From positions 1,990,584 through 2,054,583 of the forward strand of contig JAQFVV010012499.1 of NCBI GenBank assembly GCA_028023455.1: DNA of 64,000 bases, in the 5' to 3' direction. The translations under genes and the position numbers were made by a program. The notes beneath the pieces were generated by a model that saw only the letters and a list, made by a program, of their open reading frames with translations, was not told where the DNA came from and did no database searches. Within the stretch, counting starts at the first letter, position 1. Each line of letters starts with the position of its first letter. This document shows, piece by piece, positions 50,460 through 62,300 of this stretch. This stretch comes from Epiperipatus broadwayi. Lineage: Eukaryota > Onychophora > Udeonychophora > Euonychophora > Peripatidae.

Positions 50460-51345
50460 ATCATGATTTATCCACTTTTCTTCTTAAAAATAAAAAGATT
50501 TATGAGTGTTTTTCAAACTTTGTGAATTACAGCTTCTTTAACTTTTCTTCTCTAACCAACATTTTTGTCCCAAACAAACATATGATTATTAGTTCATACA
50601 TCATGTGTTATTTTAGCTTCATCTGTGTTACTTTGTTTTAATCTTCAGTTTATACTCTTTCAATTCTTTTCAATGAGATAATCAGTTTCATAAATAGACA
50701 TTCCTCTTATTTACTTGAAATGTCAGTCTTTCAAAAGTAAAAAATTAGATTTTTTAAAGATGTGATTTCTCATAATGTGCTATGATAAAAGAAAGCTATT
50801 CTAATAATATACTAATTATAGATTTTCATTAGTTTGTCTGCTGTCCATTGTATGTATACATTCACTACAATATCGATATATAACTGTTTTTTCTTTTGAT
50901 GTTTCATACTGTTAACAAAGAGTTTATTTTATATCTATCTTTTATTTTTTCCAAATCACTAGTTTCTAAACAAACATTTTTTGCTCTGTATTATAATGAT
51001 AATATAACTCAATGTTTTATAATTCTTATATGGAATATTTAATTGTGTGTAGAAATTTTCTATCAGCATTAGTCTTGCTTTGTACATGAAGGAGTCTTGA
51101 CCCAAGAACATTCAAGAATTGTGAATTTTGCTGTTATTATTTTATGGTAAATTTAATTTGTCCAGATGTTAGAAATAGTACTTTACAATGTGACCATATA
51201 ATAAATATATCATTGAAATAGTCAAGTCAATCATTAGGTGGACGTGGATTGGTATTTATAACTGCTGTTTCAAATTCTTTCATGTTAATGTTGTTAATCA
51301 GGGATGGATGCAACTAATCTATAGCTATCCTGTAATACAACATCA
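50460..51345 (-). pseudogene. Penelope-like element remnant (RT palm, GIY-YIG, tail)
   Basis: On the minus strand the pieces follow PLE order. At about 51270-51160: KEFETAVINTNPRPPND, a stop, then LDYFNDIFIIW, where PLE polymerases have the Y-V-D-D-x-F active site (here degraded to YFNDIF), and next GQIKFTIK. At about 50860-50795: a degraded GIY-YIG core (IYRYCSEC and YNGQQTNENL). At about 50630-50520: THDV-TNNHMFVWDKNV and REEKLKK, as in PLE C-termini. Several stops and frameshifts; inactive. It is the most complete PLE by domain order in the window. The plus-strand open frame at 50435-50641 is its shadow. Confidence 0.65.
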
Positions 51346-52365
51346 AATTTTTCAAATTCAATCAAGAAATACAATGTTAACCACTATCTGCCCTGAGTAG
51401 CAGTATTTAATGGAAAAAACTGAAATCACCACTATAAATATCACTTTCAATCTGGCTCATTATATCAATGGTACATGTGTTATTTAGATATGTGGTAAAG
51501 GATTATTAGAAACATTCTTGACACATACTAGTCCTGTAATCTCTTTCAATTAAATTCACACAAAAATCAAAACAAGAACAAAAATTGGTGTTCTTGGATG
51601 TCTCCATGTGTTAAGATCAAGAGTAAAGTTTACAAAAACACACATACACACTTGATATTACTTTGCTTATACATGCAATCATGACAAAAACAAAAAAGGT
51701 TATAATATAACTATAGAATGTGTAGCAAAAGAAGTTTGTTCAGAAACCAATGATTTTAAAAAAATATTATATATAATACAAACTTTCATAAAAATGATCA
51801 GCCCTCAGCTTTCACTAAGAAACCTTAAGTAGCCAATCAAAACAAATTTTATTATCAAGGATGGCAGACAAACTAAAGCAAATATTTAATAACTATAACA
51901 TTATAACAGTTTCCCAAACTTATGGCATACCATTAAAATCCTGACCTCTACAAGTCAAAACATTAAATACTGGAAAACTGCAGCTACAGCATATCATAAA
52001 TATATGAAAGGATGTACAATAATAAAACCAATTTTCCCATGGAAAATTAATTGAAGTACAAGCTGATGACTAGAAATTAAAAACAGGTGTATCTAGAGTA
52101 GTGGGCTATGTATGTATAAGGAACAGGAGTTTCATTAGAAAAAGATCAAAATATTGAACAGAAAAAAATAAGTACAAAGTAAAAAATTTAAAGAAGTTTC
52201 TCACATAGCAATGGCCAATAACCACATAACTGAAATTATTACTGCTGTTCATAATGTTTATAAATCATTAATTAACTTTTCCCATAAAAAATAAATGGAA
52301 AAATCAATAGGATCCTTGTAGATAATTATATAAATTTTCTACAGACTATTGTCTTTAATAAAATA
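51346..52365. other. AT-rich stretch, nothing recognised
   Basis: No gene or repeat pair found. Sequence on the 51.4-51.6 kb side may include the upstream PLE polymerase but is not readable. Confidence 0.4.
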
Positions 52366-52600
52366 TCCTAGTTGGTTAAAGCATCACCTTAACTCAATAT
52401 TTAAAAATCTAAAGGTCTTCAGTTTGCTTCCCATACTAGTATTATTACTAATCAGGCAATATTACATGAAGAAGAGAAGAGAATAAAACCACTTAATCCA
52501 GTATTTTATATATTAACCTGTATGATTTACTAACAGTTAAACATATTTGAAAAGCTTATCATAATGTATGAATTTAGATGATTAAAATATTTCAACATAT
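52366..52600 (+). mobile_element. SINE family 2, copy c
   Basis: Head tagttggttaaagcatcacc has a good tRNA A box; cagtttgcttcccatac is the diverged B box. The 3' body is more diverged than in copies a and e. Confidence 0.6.
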
Positions 52601-53154
52601 AATAAAATATCATTAAAAATGTTCATATATTTTTTTATATTTATATTCAAATAATGTAAAATATTCTCTCTATTTGTTTATCATGTAATCATGGCTATAA
52701 AAAAGATTCAAAAGACTGCTAATTTACTATTGTGATATTGTTTTTGAGATTAAAATGTTAAATTCAGTGTGTCTAAATATCTAAAGTATTCATTTCTTTC
52801 AATAAAATCATTAAGACCACTGTTACAAAAAATGATCATAATTCTTATTCTAATCAACTCTTAAGAGAATTCCTGTCTAAGAAACATGACAAGCTTAATA
52901 ATGGAAATTAGAAATGTAGTGTTTTATAGCTTTTGAAACGTAGGTCATTAAACAGTTTTCCTAAAAAATTAGCATCAAGTTACCTATAAATGTGTTTATG
53001 AATATATATATATTGTTGCAGGCCCAAAGTATAATAATGCATGATTGTTACACTATATATTTAATGCAATATATATATACAGACATAAACAACTAATATA
53101 AATGTTTGTAAATATTAACAAAGTATTTGCTTGAAAGTTTATGATGATAGCGTT

Positions 53155-53216
53155 AGATTTAAAAACTATATGGTATACTATTTTCATCACCTAATATTAA
53201 CTGTTATTTTTTTTTT
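53155..53216 (-). mobile_element. SINE family 2, 3' end fragment (copy d)
   Basis: On the minus strand reads taacagttaatattaggtga and tgaaaatagta, the conserved 3' end of family 2, directly behind an A-run (T-run on the plus strand). The head is missing. Confidence 0.5.
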
Positions 53217-53374
53217 AGAATTTTTCAAATATAATCAGCTGTTAATAATAGCCCGCAGATTATTATATAATACACTGTTTTGAATCTCTTCTAATAGTGA
53301 TAGTATTCGCAATAAAATTTATCTTGGAACCTATAGATTCATGACTGCTGGCTTTAAGACAAAGTTTCAACCAA

Positions 53375-53645
53375 CTATGTGATTGCTTAGGGCATTGCCT
53401 TAAATTCAATATCCTTGAATCCAAATGTCACATGACTGCATTTCCTTTCTACTACTTTCCCTGCTCAGACTAACAACATCAAAGGGAGAAATGATGAATT
53501 CATGTGAATCATAGTGTTATATACAGTTATGTGTGTTATTTCCTAACAACTGATTGTATATGAATAGCTTAAATTAACTTTGAATTTATTTAGCAACATT
53601 TGATAATATTAGATGATAAACCTAGTCTAACATATATTATCAAAA
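53375..53645 (+). mobile_element. SINE family 2, copy e
   Basis: Head gcttagggcattgccttaaa and the following ttcaatatccttgaatcc match copies a and c. The tail tattagatgataaacctagt, then ctaacatata, matches copy a. About 270 bp long. Confidence 0.6.
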
Positions 53646-53957
53646 GGTCTGTGTAGTTTTAACACTTCATGGTTAATAATTTTATATATACTTTTAAGTG
53701 TATACATTAAAAAAAGTGTAGTAGTTCTAAATATATACATGAGTATTCATCCAATATAAGTAAGTTATATATATATAACGGTATAAACAAACATTATCCA
53801 AATAGTTATGGTGACGATAATTAGGTGAATTTAACAGATGAAAAAAATAGTTTTACACAAAAGTATGTTTTACAATTTATTTATTTTTACCGTTAATTAT
53901 TTATGTTTTTATATTTAGTATTTTCTATAACGGGTATTGTACTTTTACATTTAATAT

Positions 53958-55896
53958 ATTATAATGGGACGATCCTTTTCAGGATTCGAGGAAGTCGCAT
54001 CTAGCTATAGTCGGACTTTGAGTCTTCTTATAGAATACCATGGATGATGTGATTTAAAATACAATCCAATTCACTCCTCTATTAATAACCTCGTTACTGT
54101 CGGAATTCGAGCTCAGAGTAGAAATTTGCAATCGACTCTCTTCAGGCATTTCCACAAATATCCCATAGTAATAATAAATTTAATATAAGCTATATATAAC
54201 TTCTTTATAAATATTAAATCACTAAGTTGATTTAACATATATATGCATGAGTATGTATATTTATAAATATTGATTTTATAAAACGACTAAATAAAATAAA
54301 CAAACGAGACCTGTTTAATTTTGAAATCAAGTTTAACACATTTTAATCAGTAATAAAAAACAAAATATTATCACATAAAAACATTAAAATTTAGAATTAT
54401 AATCTGTGCTTATATACACTAATAAATTATTTAATATTAAAAAAAAAAATAATAATGTAATCATTTACATATATATATAATTTAAAATCATGCGTATAAT
54501 AAATACACATGCCACATTATAAATCTACCTATTGTGTCATTAAAATAATTCAGTGTGTGTTGTATGTTTATATACAATAACATCCATTCACACTAGATTA
54601 ATAATAGAATGTCTTCTGATATTAGTTATGTATGTTTAAAAATATATTATGTTAATTGTCATGTAAGATTCAATTTGGAATATAATAAAACGTACTTCCA
54701 AATTGAAATAATTTAAAAACATTTACCTTAGTCAGCTGTCATTTCCATCAGAGTATATATCAAAATATCAACATCTAAATTTTATTAAATAAATAAAAAA
54801 AAATAAAGTGTTCATCTTATCAGTTCTCCACTTTAATATAGGAAGTAATTTTTCTAAGTAAATATAATTATCCACAAAGGAAATAAAATTTAAGAGTTCT
54901 TAAATTATACAATGAAGTAATCCAAGACGAGAAAGAATACAGTTTTATATCCCTCCTTAGACGAAATAAAATGATGATAAATGTTGGAACATAAAGTTCA
55001 TTGATCATCCTTCGAAGAGGCAATCCAAATATTCATTCTTTAAATATTTATGTAGTAAAATATTTAACATCTTCTTCAATATAATATTCCAATATTAAAG
55101 CAGCTTTTTTAAATGAGAATTACGACGATTATATTTTAGACATTGATTAAGTAGGAATAAATTTACATGTTCAAGTTTAAAACATCAGTAGAAATCTCTG
55201 GCATAAATTATCTAGCCAAAGAACATCTCTATAAATTTTTGTCTTCTTAAATTTATATTTTGAAAGCTCTTTTTGAAGATGTTGATAACTTTTATAACTT
55301 TGTTAAATTCACTGATTATTATTTTTTTATAGTTCTTTATAATATTCAAAGGCAGTAAATTAATTACTTGAAGCAGGTTTTAAAATATTGAATCTTCTTT
55401 TTTTAATTTTTCTTAAATGTGTTCTAAATTCGAACACATTTAAATTTACAAACGTAGTTCTTGCCTTGATAACTAAATAGAAGATTATTGTTATAACAAT
55501 ATTAGTTCGTTTTTATACTGGATTAATTTCAGCAAGGATATCACATAATCATGCTCACACTCTATTGTTTAAAATATACAATTTGTAATTAACCCCAAAC
55601 ATTTATTTCCTTTGTTTCAACTGATAAAAATGCAATGTTGACTTAAGGCTTTGTCAAAAGTCAAGTTTTATATTAACAAAAAAAAAATACTATTAGTTAG
55701 AAACATTTTATTTATGTGTGTGTATAAATAAACCAGAATTATTCATTTTTAGAATTATTCTTTTAATACTAACTAGTCTATATATATATAGCTGATACAA
55801 GAAAAGCTTAAGATAGGTGTAAGTTATTTATATCTGTTGATTCGATATAGGCACAGTTAAATTCACAAAGAAACACAAATTGTTTTAGGTGAGGCT
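53958..55896 (-). repeat. Inverted, nearly complete LTR of the gypsy element
   Basis: Read on the minus strand this is an LTR lacking only about 17 bp of its 5' end. 55198-55896 is the reverse complement of 63296-64000, the start of the 3' LTR, and 53958-54770 is the reverse complement of 55896-56706, the end of the 5' LTR. Differences of a few per cent by eye show they are separate, aged copies. It sets the full LTR length at about 1.95 kb. Confidence 0.88.
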
Positions 55897-56706
55897 GATA
55901 TTTTGATATATACTCTGATGGAAATGACAGCTGACTAAGGTAAATGTTTTTAAATTATTTCAATTCGGAAGTACGTTTTATTATATTCCAAATTGAATCT
56001 TACATGACAATTAACATAATATATTTTTAAACATACATAACTAATATCAGAAGACATTCTATTATTAATCTAGTGTGAATGGATGTTATCCTATATAAAC
56101 ATACAACACACACTGAATTATTTTAATGACACAATAGGTAGATTTATAATGTGTCATGTGTATTTATTATACACATGATTTTAAATTATATATATATGTA
56201 AATGATTACATTATTATTTTTTTTTAATATTAAATAATTTATTAGTGTATATAAGCACAGATTATAATTCTAAATTTTAATGTTTTTATGTGATAATATT
56301 TTGTTTTTTATTACTGATTAAAATGTGTTAAACTTGATTTCAAAATTAAACAGGTCTCGTTTGTTTATTTTATTTAGTCGTTTTATAAAATCAATATTTA
56401 TAAATATACATACTCATGCATATATATGTTAAATCAACTTAGTGATTTAATATTTATAAAGAAGTTATATATAGCTTATATTAAATTTATTATTACTATG
56501 GGATATTTGTGGAAATGCCTGAAGAGAGTCGATTGCAAATTTCTACTCTGAGCTCGAATTCCGAGAGTAACGAGGTTATTAATAGAGGAGTGAATTGGAT
56601 TGTATTTTAAATCACATCATCCATGGCATTCTATAAGAAGACTCAAAGTCCGACTATAGTTAGATGTGACTTCCTCGAGTCCTGAAAAGGATCGGCCCGT
56701 TATACA
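55897..56706 (+). repeat. 5'-truncated 5' LTR of the gypsy element
   Basis: Only the last roughly 810 bp of the LTR are present. The end ccgttataca abuts the primer-binding site. Loss of the first 1.1 kb probably removed the U3 promoter, so transcription would need an outside or LTR-internal promoter. This is an inference from position. Confidence 0.8.
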
Positions 56707-56721
56707 TGGCGCCCATAAGGC
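56707..56721 (+). other. Primer-binding site
   Basis: tggcgcccataaggc starts right after the LTR end. The first eight bases equal those of tRNA-Lys type primer sites; the rest differs, so the tRNA is not fixed. Confidence 0.7.
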
Positions 56722-57067
56722 ATGAAACAGTAGTTTTCCATTGGTTAAATCCATAGTTTAAAAAAATAAATAAATATATGAGTATGTTGTGAATTGGTAA
56801 AAACACTGAATAATAAATAATAGAGACCTTGAAATAAAATAAACCGTAGCAAACAGATAAATCAGTCGCTTTAAAATAAATAAATAAATACAATTATAAT
56901 TTGGGCATTAAAATATATATTATAACAACATCTTATAAAAGTAGGAAAATAGAATTACATTTAAGGGCATAAGCACAGCATGAAATCTTATGGCATATAT
57001 TAAATTATTACTTTGAAAGGAAAGTTACTTATATTTATATATAACTTTAAATTTTTTTTTTTCGTTA
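56722..57067 (+). other. gag leader
   Basis: Untranslated leader between primer site and gag ATG, AT-rich. The minus-strand open frame at 56660-56893 is a shadow. A packaging signal is expected here but cannot be seen by eye. Confidence 0.5.
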
Positions 57068-59392
57068 ATGATAACTAGAAGTGGGAAAAAGCTAATAATA
57101 ATGGAAGTAAAAAGTTTCGAAGAATCTTTAAGTAATAAAGATAGTGAAATAGAAATTACTTCAATTAGTGATGAACAAGGGTCTTTACAAGTCCTAATGT
57201 CTGAGGGGTCTGTAGAAGAAGTTGAACATCCTTCACAAGTTCATATGACAGATCAAATATTACCCCAAACACAAAAGGTAACTGAAGCTATAATAGTACA
57301 GCCTCAAGGAAGTGATAATTATATGGCTCAATTGGTCCGAATGATAATGGATATGAAAGCTGATATGGTCACCAAAGCTGATATGAATAAAATGAATTCT
57401 AAGATGGATAATATGAAAGCTGATATAAATAATATAAAAGCTGATATGAATAATATGGCAACCAAAGCTGATATAAATAATATCAAAGCTGATATAAATA
57501 ATATAAAAGCTGATATGAATAATATGGCAACCAAAGCTGATATAAATAATATAAAAGCTGATATGAATAATATGGCAACCAAAGCTGATATGAATAATAT
57601 AAATGCTGATATAAATAAAATGAATGCTGATATGAAGGGAGAAATGGCTAGAATGAACGATAATATGGTAACTAAAGTTGATATGGATAATATGGAAAAG
57701 AAATTAAAAGAAGACAAAATTTCTATAAAAGAAGAGTTAAAGAAAGATATTGATAATGTTAAAGAAAAGATGCAAGTAGAAATCAAAGATGTTGAAAATA
57801 AATTGTGTGAAGAAATGAAACAATTATCATTGGATTTAAATAATGTTCAAAAAGATAATGTTGAAACGAAACAAACAGTAAATGAAGTGAGAAAAAAGAT
57901 GAATGAAGGAAACTTACAATGTCAACAACATTTTAAAGAATTTAGTTGTAGTGTAACTAGTCAATTAAAAATCAAATATCACGAAATACACCAGAGCCAG
58001 GAAACATTTAAAAATGAAATCCAAACAAATCAAGAAAAGTACCATGAAAAGATTCAAAAAAAATTTCAAGATATTTATGTGAAAGTAAATCAGTTTAATA
58101 CAAAACAGAGTGATGAGATAGAAACAAGGATGGAATTTAGTGAATCCATAAAACAAGACTTAAGGCAGCTTAGAGATAAAGTGGCTTTAAATGAAGCAGA
58201 TATAATTATAACTAAAAAGGCTTTAGAAATAATTATAAAGGACACAAGTGGAACACAGAACCAAACACATCACATAAATAAAACCACTACCCAAAATTTT
58301 ATCCATGTTGAATCTCAATTAGATAAAAATTCACAAAATATAGAAAGGCAATTAAGTGAACATAGCCCAAATATACAAGATGATAAAGATAAGAGAAATG
58401 TAGAAAATAATTCAGATACATTTACCCGAGATATTAATGATGCAAGAAAATCCCTATTAGAATCTATCTTTCCACATCAAATGATGCAAGAAAATGAAGA
58501 ATATTTTATTCATGATAATTTTGATGAAGTTAACCCTAACATAAATCAAAGTAATTCAGATTTACCTATGCTAACACCACATATCAATTCTACAGTGCTA
58601 AATAAACCATATAATCATACAACACAAATGAATACCATTAATCAATTTGTGCGACTCAAGGTTTTTAAGGGATTACCAAGTGAAGCACCCATAGAACACC
58701 TTAAGAGTCTCAATTTATATTTTTCAGTAAATAAGATTTTGACTGAGGGAGAAAAACTGATTATTGCTTATAGTCATTTACAGGGGGATGCACTCCTATG
58801 GTGGGAGTCATTATTCAAAACTCCATCCACATTTAATGATTACCAAATTATGTTAATTAAAAATTTTTGGAGTAGGGATAAACAAGAAACATTACTTTAT
58901 CAACTATTTCAAGAGAAATATAGGCCTTCTCCGGGGGAAACATTAACTAAATTCTTCCGACGTCAAGTTACCAAACTTAGAACATTAAGTACTTATCATT
59001 TAACAGAAGGTGATATTGTTCGTATTGTCAAAAGAAACTTACCATGGAAAATTGAGCAAACGTTGTTATGCACAAACACCAATAGTATAGAAAAAGTAAC
59101 AGAATTACTTAACAGTATTGATTTAAATAATACTAACATATCATCAAGAACTACTGAAAAGAGAAAAGAAGAACTCACAGTAAATACTATTTATTATAAA
59201 AAAAGAAAGAATAATAATGACATAAATCATTGGAAAGGGAAGTCATTACAGCTAATCCCTTCTCATACGTACTCAAATAAGAGTAATCAAATATCAAATA
59301 ATAAAAACAAGATGAATCCTCTCAATAGCCCAGAAAAATGTCAACCTACAACCAGTAATCATGCACTGAAAATACAACAGAAACCAAACTGA
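57068..59392 (+). CDS. gag: Gag protein of a Ty3/gypsy-type LTR retrotransposon
   Basis: A 774-residue intact frame starting MITRSGKK. Residues about 92-195 are built from repeats of KADINNIK and KADMNNMAT units, encoded by tandem 21- and 27-bp DNA repeats (57355-57640). The coiled-coil-like pattern continues to about residue 380. Residues about 520-685 match the retrotransposon Gag capsid pattern: LPSEAPIEHLKSLNLYFSV, then GDALLWWESL and PSPGETLTKFFRRQVTKLR. The C-terminus is rich in Lys, Asn and Ser, with no CCHC zinc knuckle visible. Gag packages the RNA in cytoplasmic particles; the coiled coil probably drives assembly. The stop is followed almost at once by pol. Capsid assignment is from the fold's known sequence pattern; the coiled coil is inference. 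Confidence 0.88.
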   Translation: MITRSGKKLIIMEVKSFEESLSNKDSEIEITSISDEQGSLQVLMSEGSVEEVEHPSQVHMTDQILPQTQKVTEAIIVQPQGSDNYMAQLVRMIMDMKADMVTKADMNKMNSKMDNMKADINNIKADMNNMATKADINNIKADINNIKADMNNMATKADINNIKADMNNMATKADMNNINADINKMNADMKGEMARMNDNMVTKVDMDNMEKKLKEDKISIKEELKKDIDNVKEKMQVEIKDVENKLCEEMKQLSLDLNNVQKDNVETKQTVNEVRKKMNEGNLQCQQHFKEFSCSVTSQLKIKYHEIHQSQETFKNEIQTNQEKYHEKIQKKFQDIYVKVNQFNTKQSDEIETRMEFSESIKQDLRQLRDKVALNEADIIITKKALEIIIKDTSGTQNQTHHINKTTTQNFIHVESQLDKNSQNIERQLSEHSPNIQDDKDKRNVENNSDTFTRDINDARKSLLESIFPHQMMQENEEYFIHDNFDEVNPNINQSNSDLPMLTPHINSTVLNKPYNHTTQMNTINQFVRLKVFKGLPSEAPIEHLKSLNLYFSVNKILTEGEKLIIAYSHLQGDALLWWESLFKTPSTFNDYQIMLIKNFWSRDKQETLLYQLFQEKYRPSPGETLTKFFRRQVTKLRTLSTYHLTEGDIVRIVKRNLPWKIEQTLLCTNTNSIEKVTELLNSIDLNNTNISSRTTEKRKEELTVNTIYYKKRKNNNDINHWKGKSLQLIPSHTYSNKSNQISNNKNKMNPLNSPEKCQPTTSNHALKIQQKPN
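57355..57640 (+). repeat. In-frame tandem repeats encoding the Gag coiled coil
   Basis: Alternating 21-bp (aaagctgatataaataatat plus one base) and 27-bp (the same with gcaacc added) units, nearly identical at DNA level. All are multiples of three, so copy number can change without breaking gag. Confidence 0.9.
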
Positions 59393-62300
59393 AAAGGTAC
59401 TTGGGGTCATGTTCCTCACCTCAAGAAGCCGAAAAAACAATGAGGGACATAAATAGAATGGAAAGCTGGGAAATCACTAATTTGATGCATTCATGGGAGG
59501 ACAGAGCACCTGATTTTGCTTTGCAAAGTTGCCCCATGATAGAGGTGTTGTTTGAGGACATACCGGTTAAAGCATTATTAGATTCTGGTAGTCAAATATC
59601 AGTGGTGTCAGATGCATTCTATCATAAAGTTCTGACAAAAAACCCTAACATCAAAATCTTACCACTAAAATCCACACAAGTCACCTTGGCGAATAATAGA
59701 AAGGCCAAATTATTACAAAAACAAATTTGGATACAAATTGAAATTGGCCAAACAACCCTCTATCATGTCTTTCTTATATTAGATGGCTTAATACATGAGG
59801 CTATCTTAGGGGCAGATTTCCTCCACATGAACCATTCTATCCTTGATTTCTCAAATAAGATAGTTAGGATTAATGATGAGGTTTTGGAAATGACATTGCG
59901 TCCAAGATATGGTCTTTTTGAGGTTGAATGTATGATATCTGTAATTCCACAAGCACTAATTGAAAGTAAAATCGCAGAATCTAATTTACTTGGAGGCGAT
60001 GACAAAATTAAATTACAATCTGTTATTAATGAATCTGGCCCTATTTTTTCAGAAATACCAGGGATAATAAAGGGTTTCCAGCAGAAAATAAATCTTATAC
60101 ATGACCAACCCTTTCAATCCAAATCGTATCCTATACCATACCAATATCGTGAAGAGATCACAAAACAAATCAATAAGATGCTAGATTGGGGAATTATTTC
60201 CAAATGTTCTTCACCTTATTGTAATCCAATTGTTACTGTGAAGAAGAAAGATGGGTCGATGAGATTTTGTTTGGATGCTCATCAACTGAACAAAATTATG
60301 GTTCCTGATAGGAACATCCCACCACCCATCCACGAATTGTTCGTGAAGTTTGGAAATAAGAAGGTATTCTCTACCTTTGACTTAACCTCCAGTTATTGGC
60401 AAATCGAACTCTATCCTAATGATCGCCAATATACTGCCTTCCGATATGAGGGTTTTACCTATCAGTTTAATAGGATGCCCTTTGGATTGATCAATAGTGG
60501 TGCTGGCCTTATACGATGCTTGGATAAAACCTTATCCCCTGAGGTCAAACAGATCATTACAATTTATGTGGATGATGTAATTATTGCATCTACCACTATT
60601 GAAGAACACCTTCAACATCTAAGATTATTTTTTAAAGAGTGCTGTGTGAAGGGAATTAAAATCAATTTCAAGAAAAGCACGTTGGTATGTAACGAAGTGG
60701 TTTTCTTAGGACATATCATTGGATGCAATGGGATAAGACCTCATCCTGATAAGATCAGTGCCATACAGAACTTCCCAAAACCCATGAGTAGAAAACAAAT
60801 TAGGTCATTCTTGGGACTGTGCAATTTCTACAATCGTTTTTATCGAAAGTTCTCTGACCACATGGAACCATTACTAAAACTTATTAGAAAGAATGAAAGG
60901 TGGAACTGGACTAGTGAACAAGATGAGGCATTTGCAAAGATTAAAACAGGGTTCTTAGAGCAAACCATCTTAGCCTTCCCTGATTTTAACAAACCATTTA
61001 TTGTTCAAACGGACAGCAGTGGTTATGGATTAGGGGTAACATTATCCCAGATCCAGGAGGATGGTCAACCTGGTGTCCTCTATTTCATCAGCCACCTCTT
61101 GAAAGGTCCAGAATTAAACTATATGGTCACTGAGAAGGAGGCACTAGCCATAGTGTGGGCCTTCCAAAAGTTTCGACAGATGCTTCTTGGATCAGAGGTG
61201 ATAGTGGTCACGGATCACAAAAGCCTCGAATTCCTGAATCACAGCTACTTGACTAACAGTCGTTTAATCCGGTGGAGCTTGTTATTGCAGGAATTCAATT
61301 ACACCATCCAATATTGCAAAGGATCCAAGAATGTTGTAGCGGATGTGCTCAGTCGAAACCCATGTAGGTCAGAACAATGTAACCTGTCAGTAGATAATGC
61401 CTACATTTCTAACATCGATCTAATTATTGATAGAAATGTAGAGAACGATTTAGAAAACTTACAAGACCCACAGTCTAATGATCCTGACTTAAATCCCATA
61501 ATTAGTGCATTAAAGGGGGAGAAAGTTCTGCATGTGCCAAAAGATCTTATACGATATAAGTTAGAGAAAAATGTCTTACTTTATAAACCAAATTTGGATA
61601 TTGAAGAGTGGAGGGTAGTTATACCCAAATCAATAAGAATGCCACTTGTAAAATATATACACTGTCTATATGGGCACTACGGTGCTCATAAGACAGAACA
61701 TATGATTAAAAATTGGTTTTACTGGCCAAAGATGTATCAAGACATCTTGAAATCACTGCATGATTGTTTAGTGTGCCTGCGAGCAAAGCCAGTAAACCAA
61801 AGTTATGTTAATTCAATGAAGTCTATTATTCCAGTAAGACCAAATGAGATCTTAGCAATAGATTATTATGGACCTTTGCCTCCATTCAATAAAAAAAAAT
61901 ATTTATTAGTTGCTTATGATCTCTTTTCAAAATATGTGTCAGCTTACCCAATACCCCAAGCTAATACTAGACATACCATCAAAGTATTAGATACCCTCCA
62001 ATTCATTGGGATAGGAAAGCCTAGAACCATATTAACAGATCATGGTACTCCTTTCTTATCCAAAGAATGGAAAACATGGGTAGAAAGATCTCAAATTAAA
62101 CATGTGCTTACCTCCATTAGGAATCCTCAGTCCAACCCTTGTGAACGTGTAATGCGGGAGCTTGGTAGGTTGTTTAGGACTTATTTAGGAGATGAGCATA
62201 AGGGGTGGGTTAAGCTAACCAAGCGTGTAATTGATTTCATCAATTGGAATGTGAACGAATCAACTGGATTCACACCAATTAGATTACACTTTACAAAAAC

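Larger units (their letters stand above)
53958..56706. repeat. Head-to-head LTR palindrome, 0.81-kb stem with 1.1-kb loop
   Basis: Stem arms are 53958-54770 and 55896-56706; the loop is 54771-55895. The inner junction at 55896 joins gaggct of the inverted LTR to gatattttg of the truncated direct LTR with at most one shared base. Mismatches in the stem (for example gggacgatcc against the complement of ggatcggccc) argue against an assembly fold-back. Confidence 0.88.

Noticed and set aside
50435-50641. 68-residue plus-strand open frame
   Set aside because: Opposite strand of the PLE C-terminal relic.
53958-56706. Palindrome as an assembly fold-back artefact
   Set aside because: The arms differ at several positions, and the loop matches the far 3' LTR, which a fold-back would not explain.
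57328-57786. 152-residue minus-strand open frame
   Set aside because: Shadow of the gag repeat region; the plus frame is far longer and has recognisable domains.
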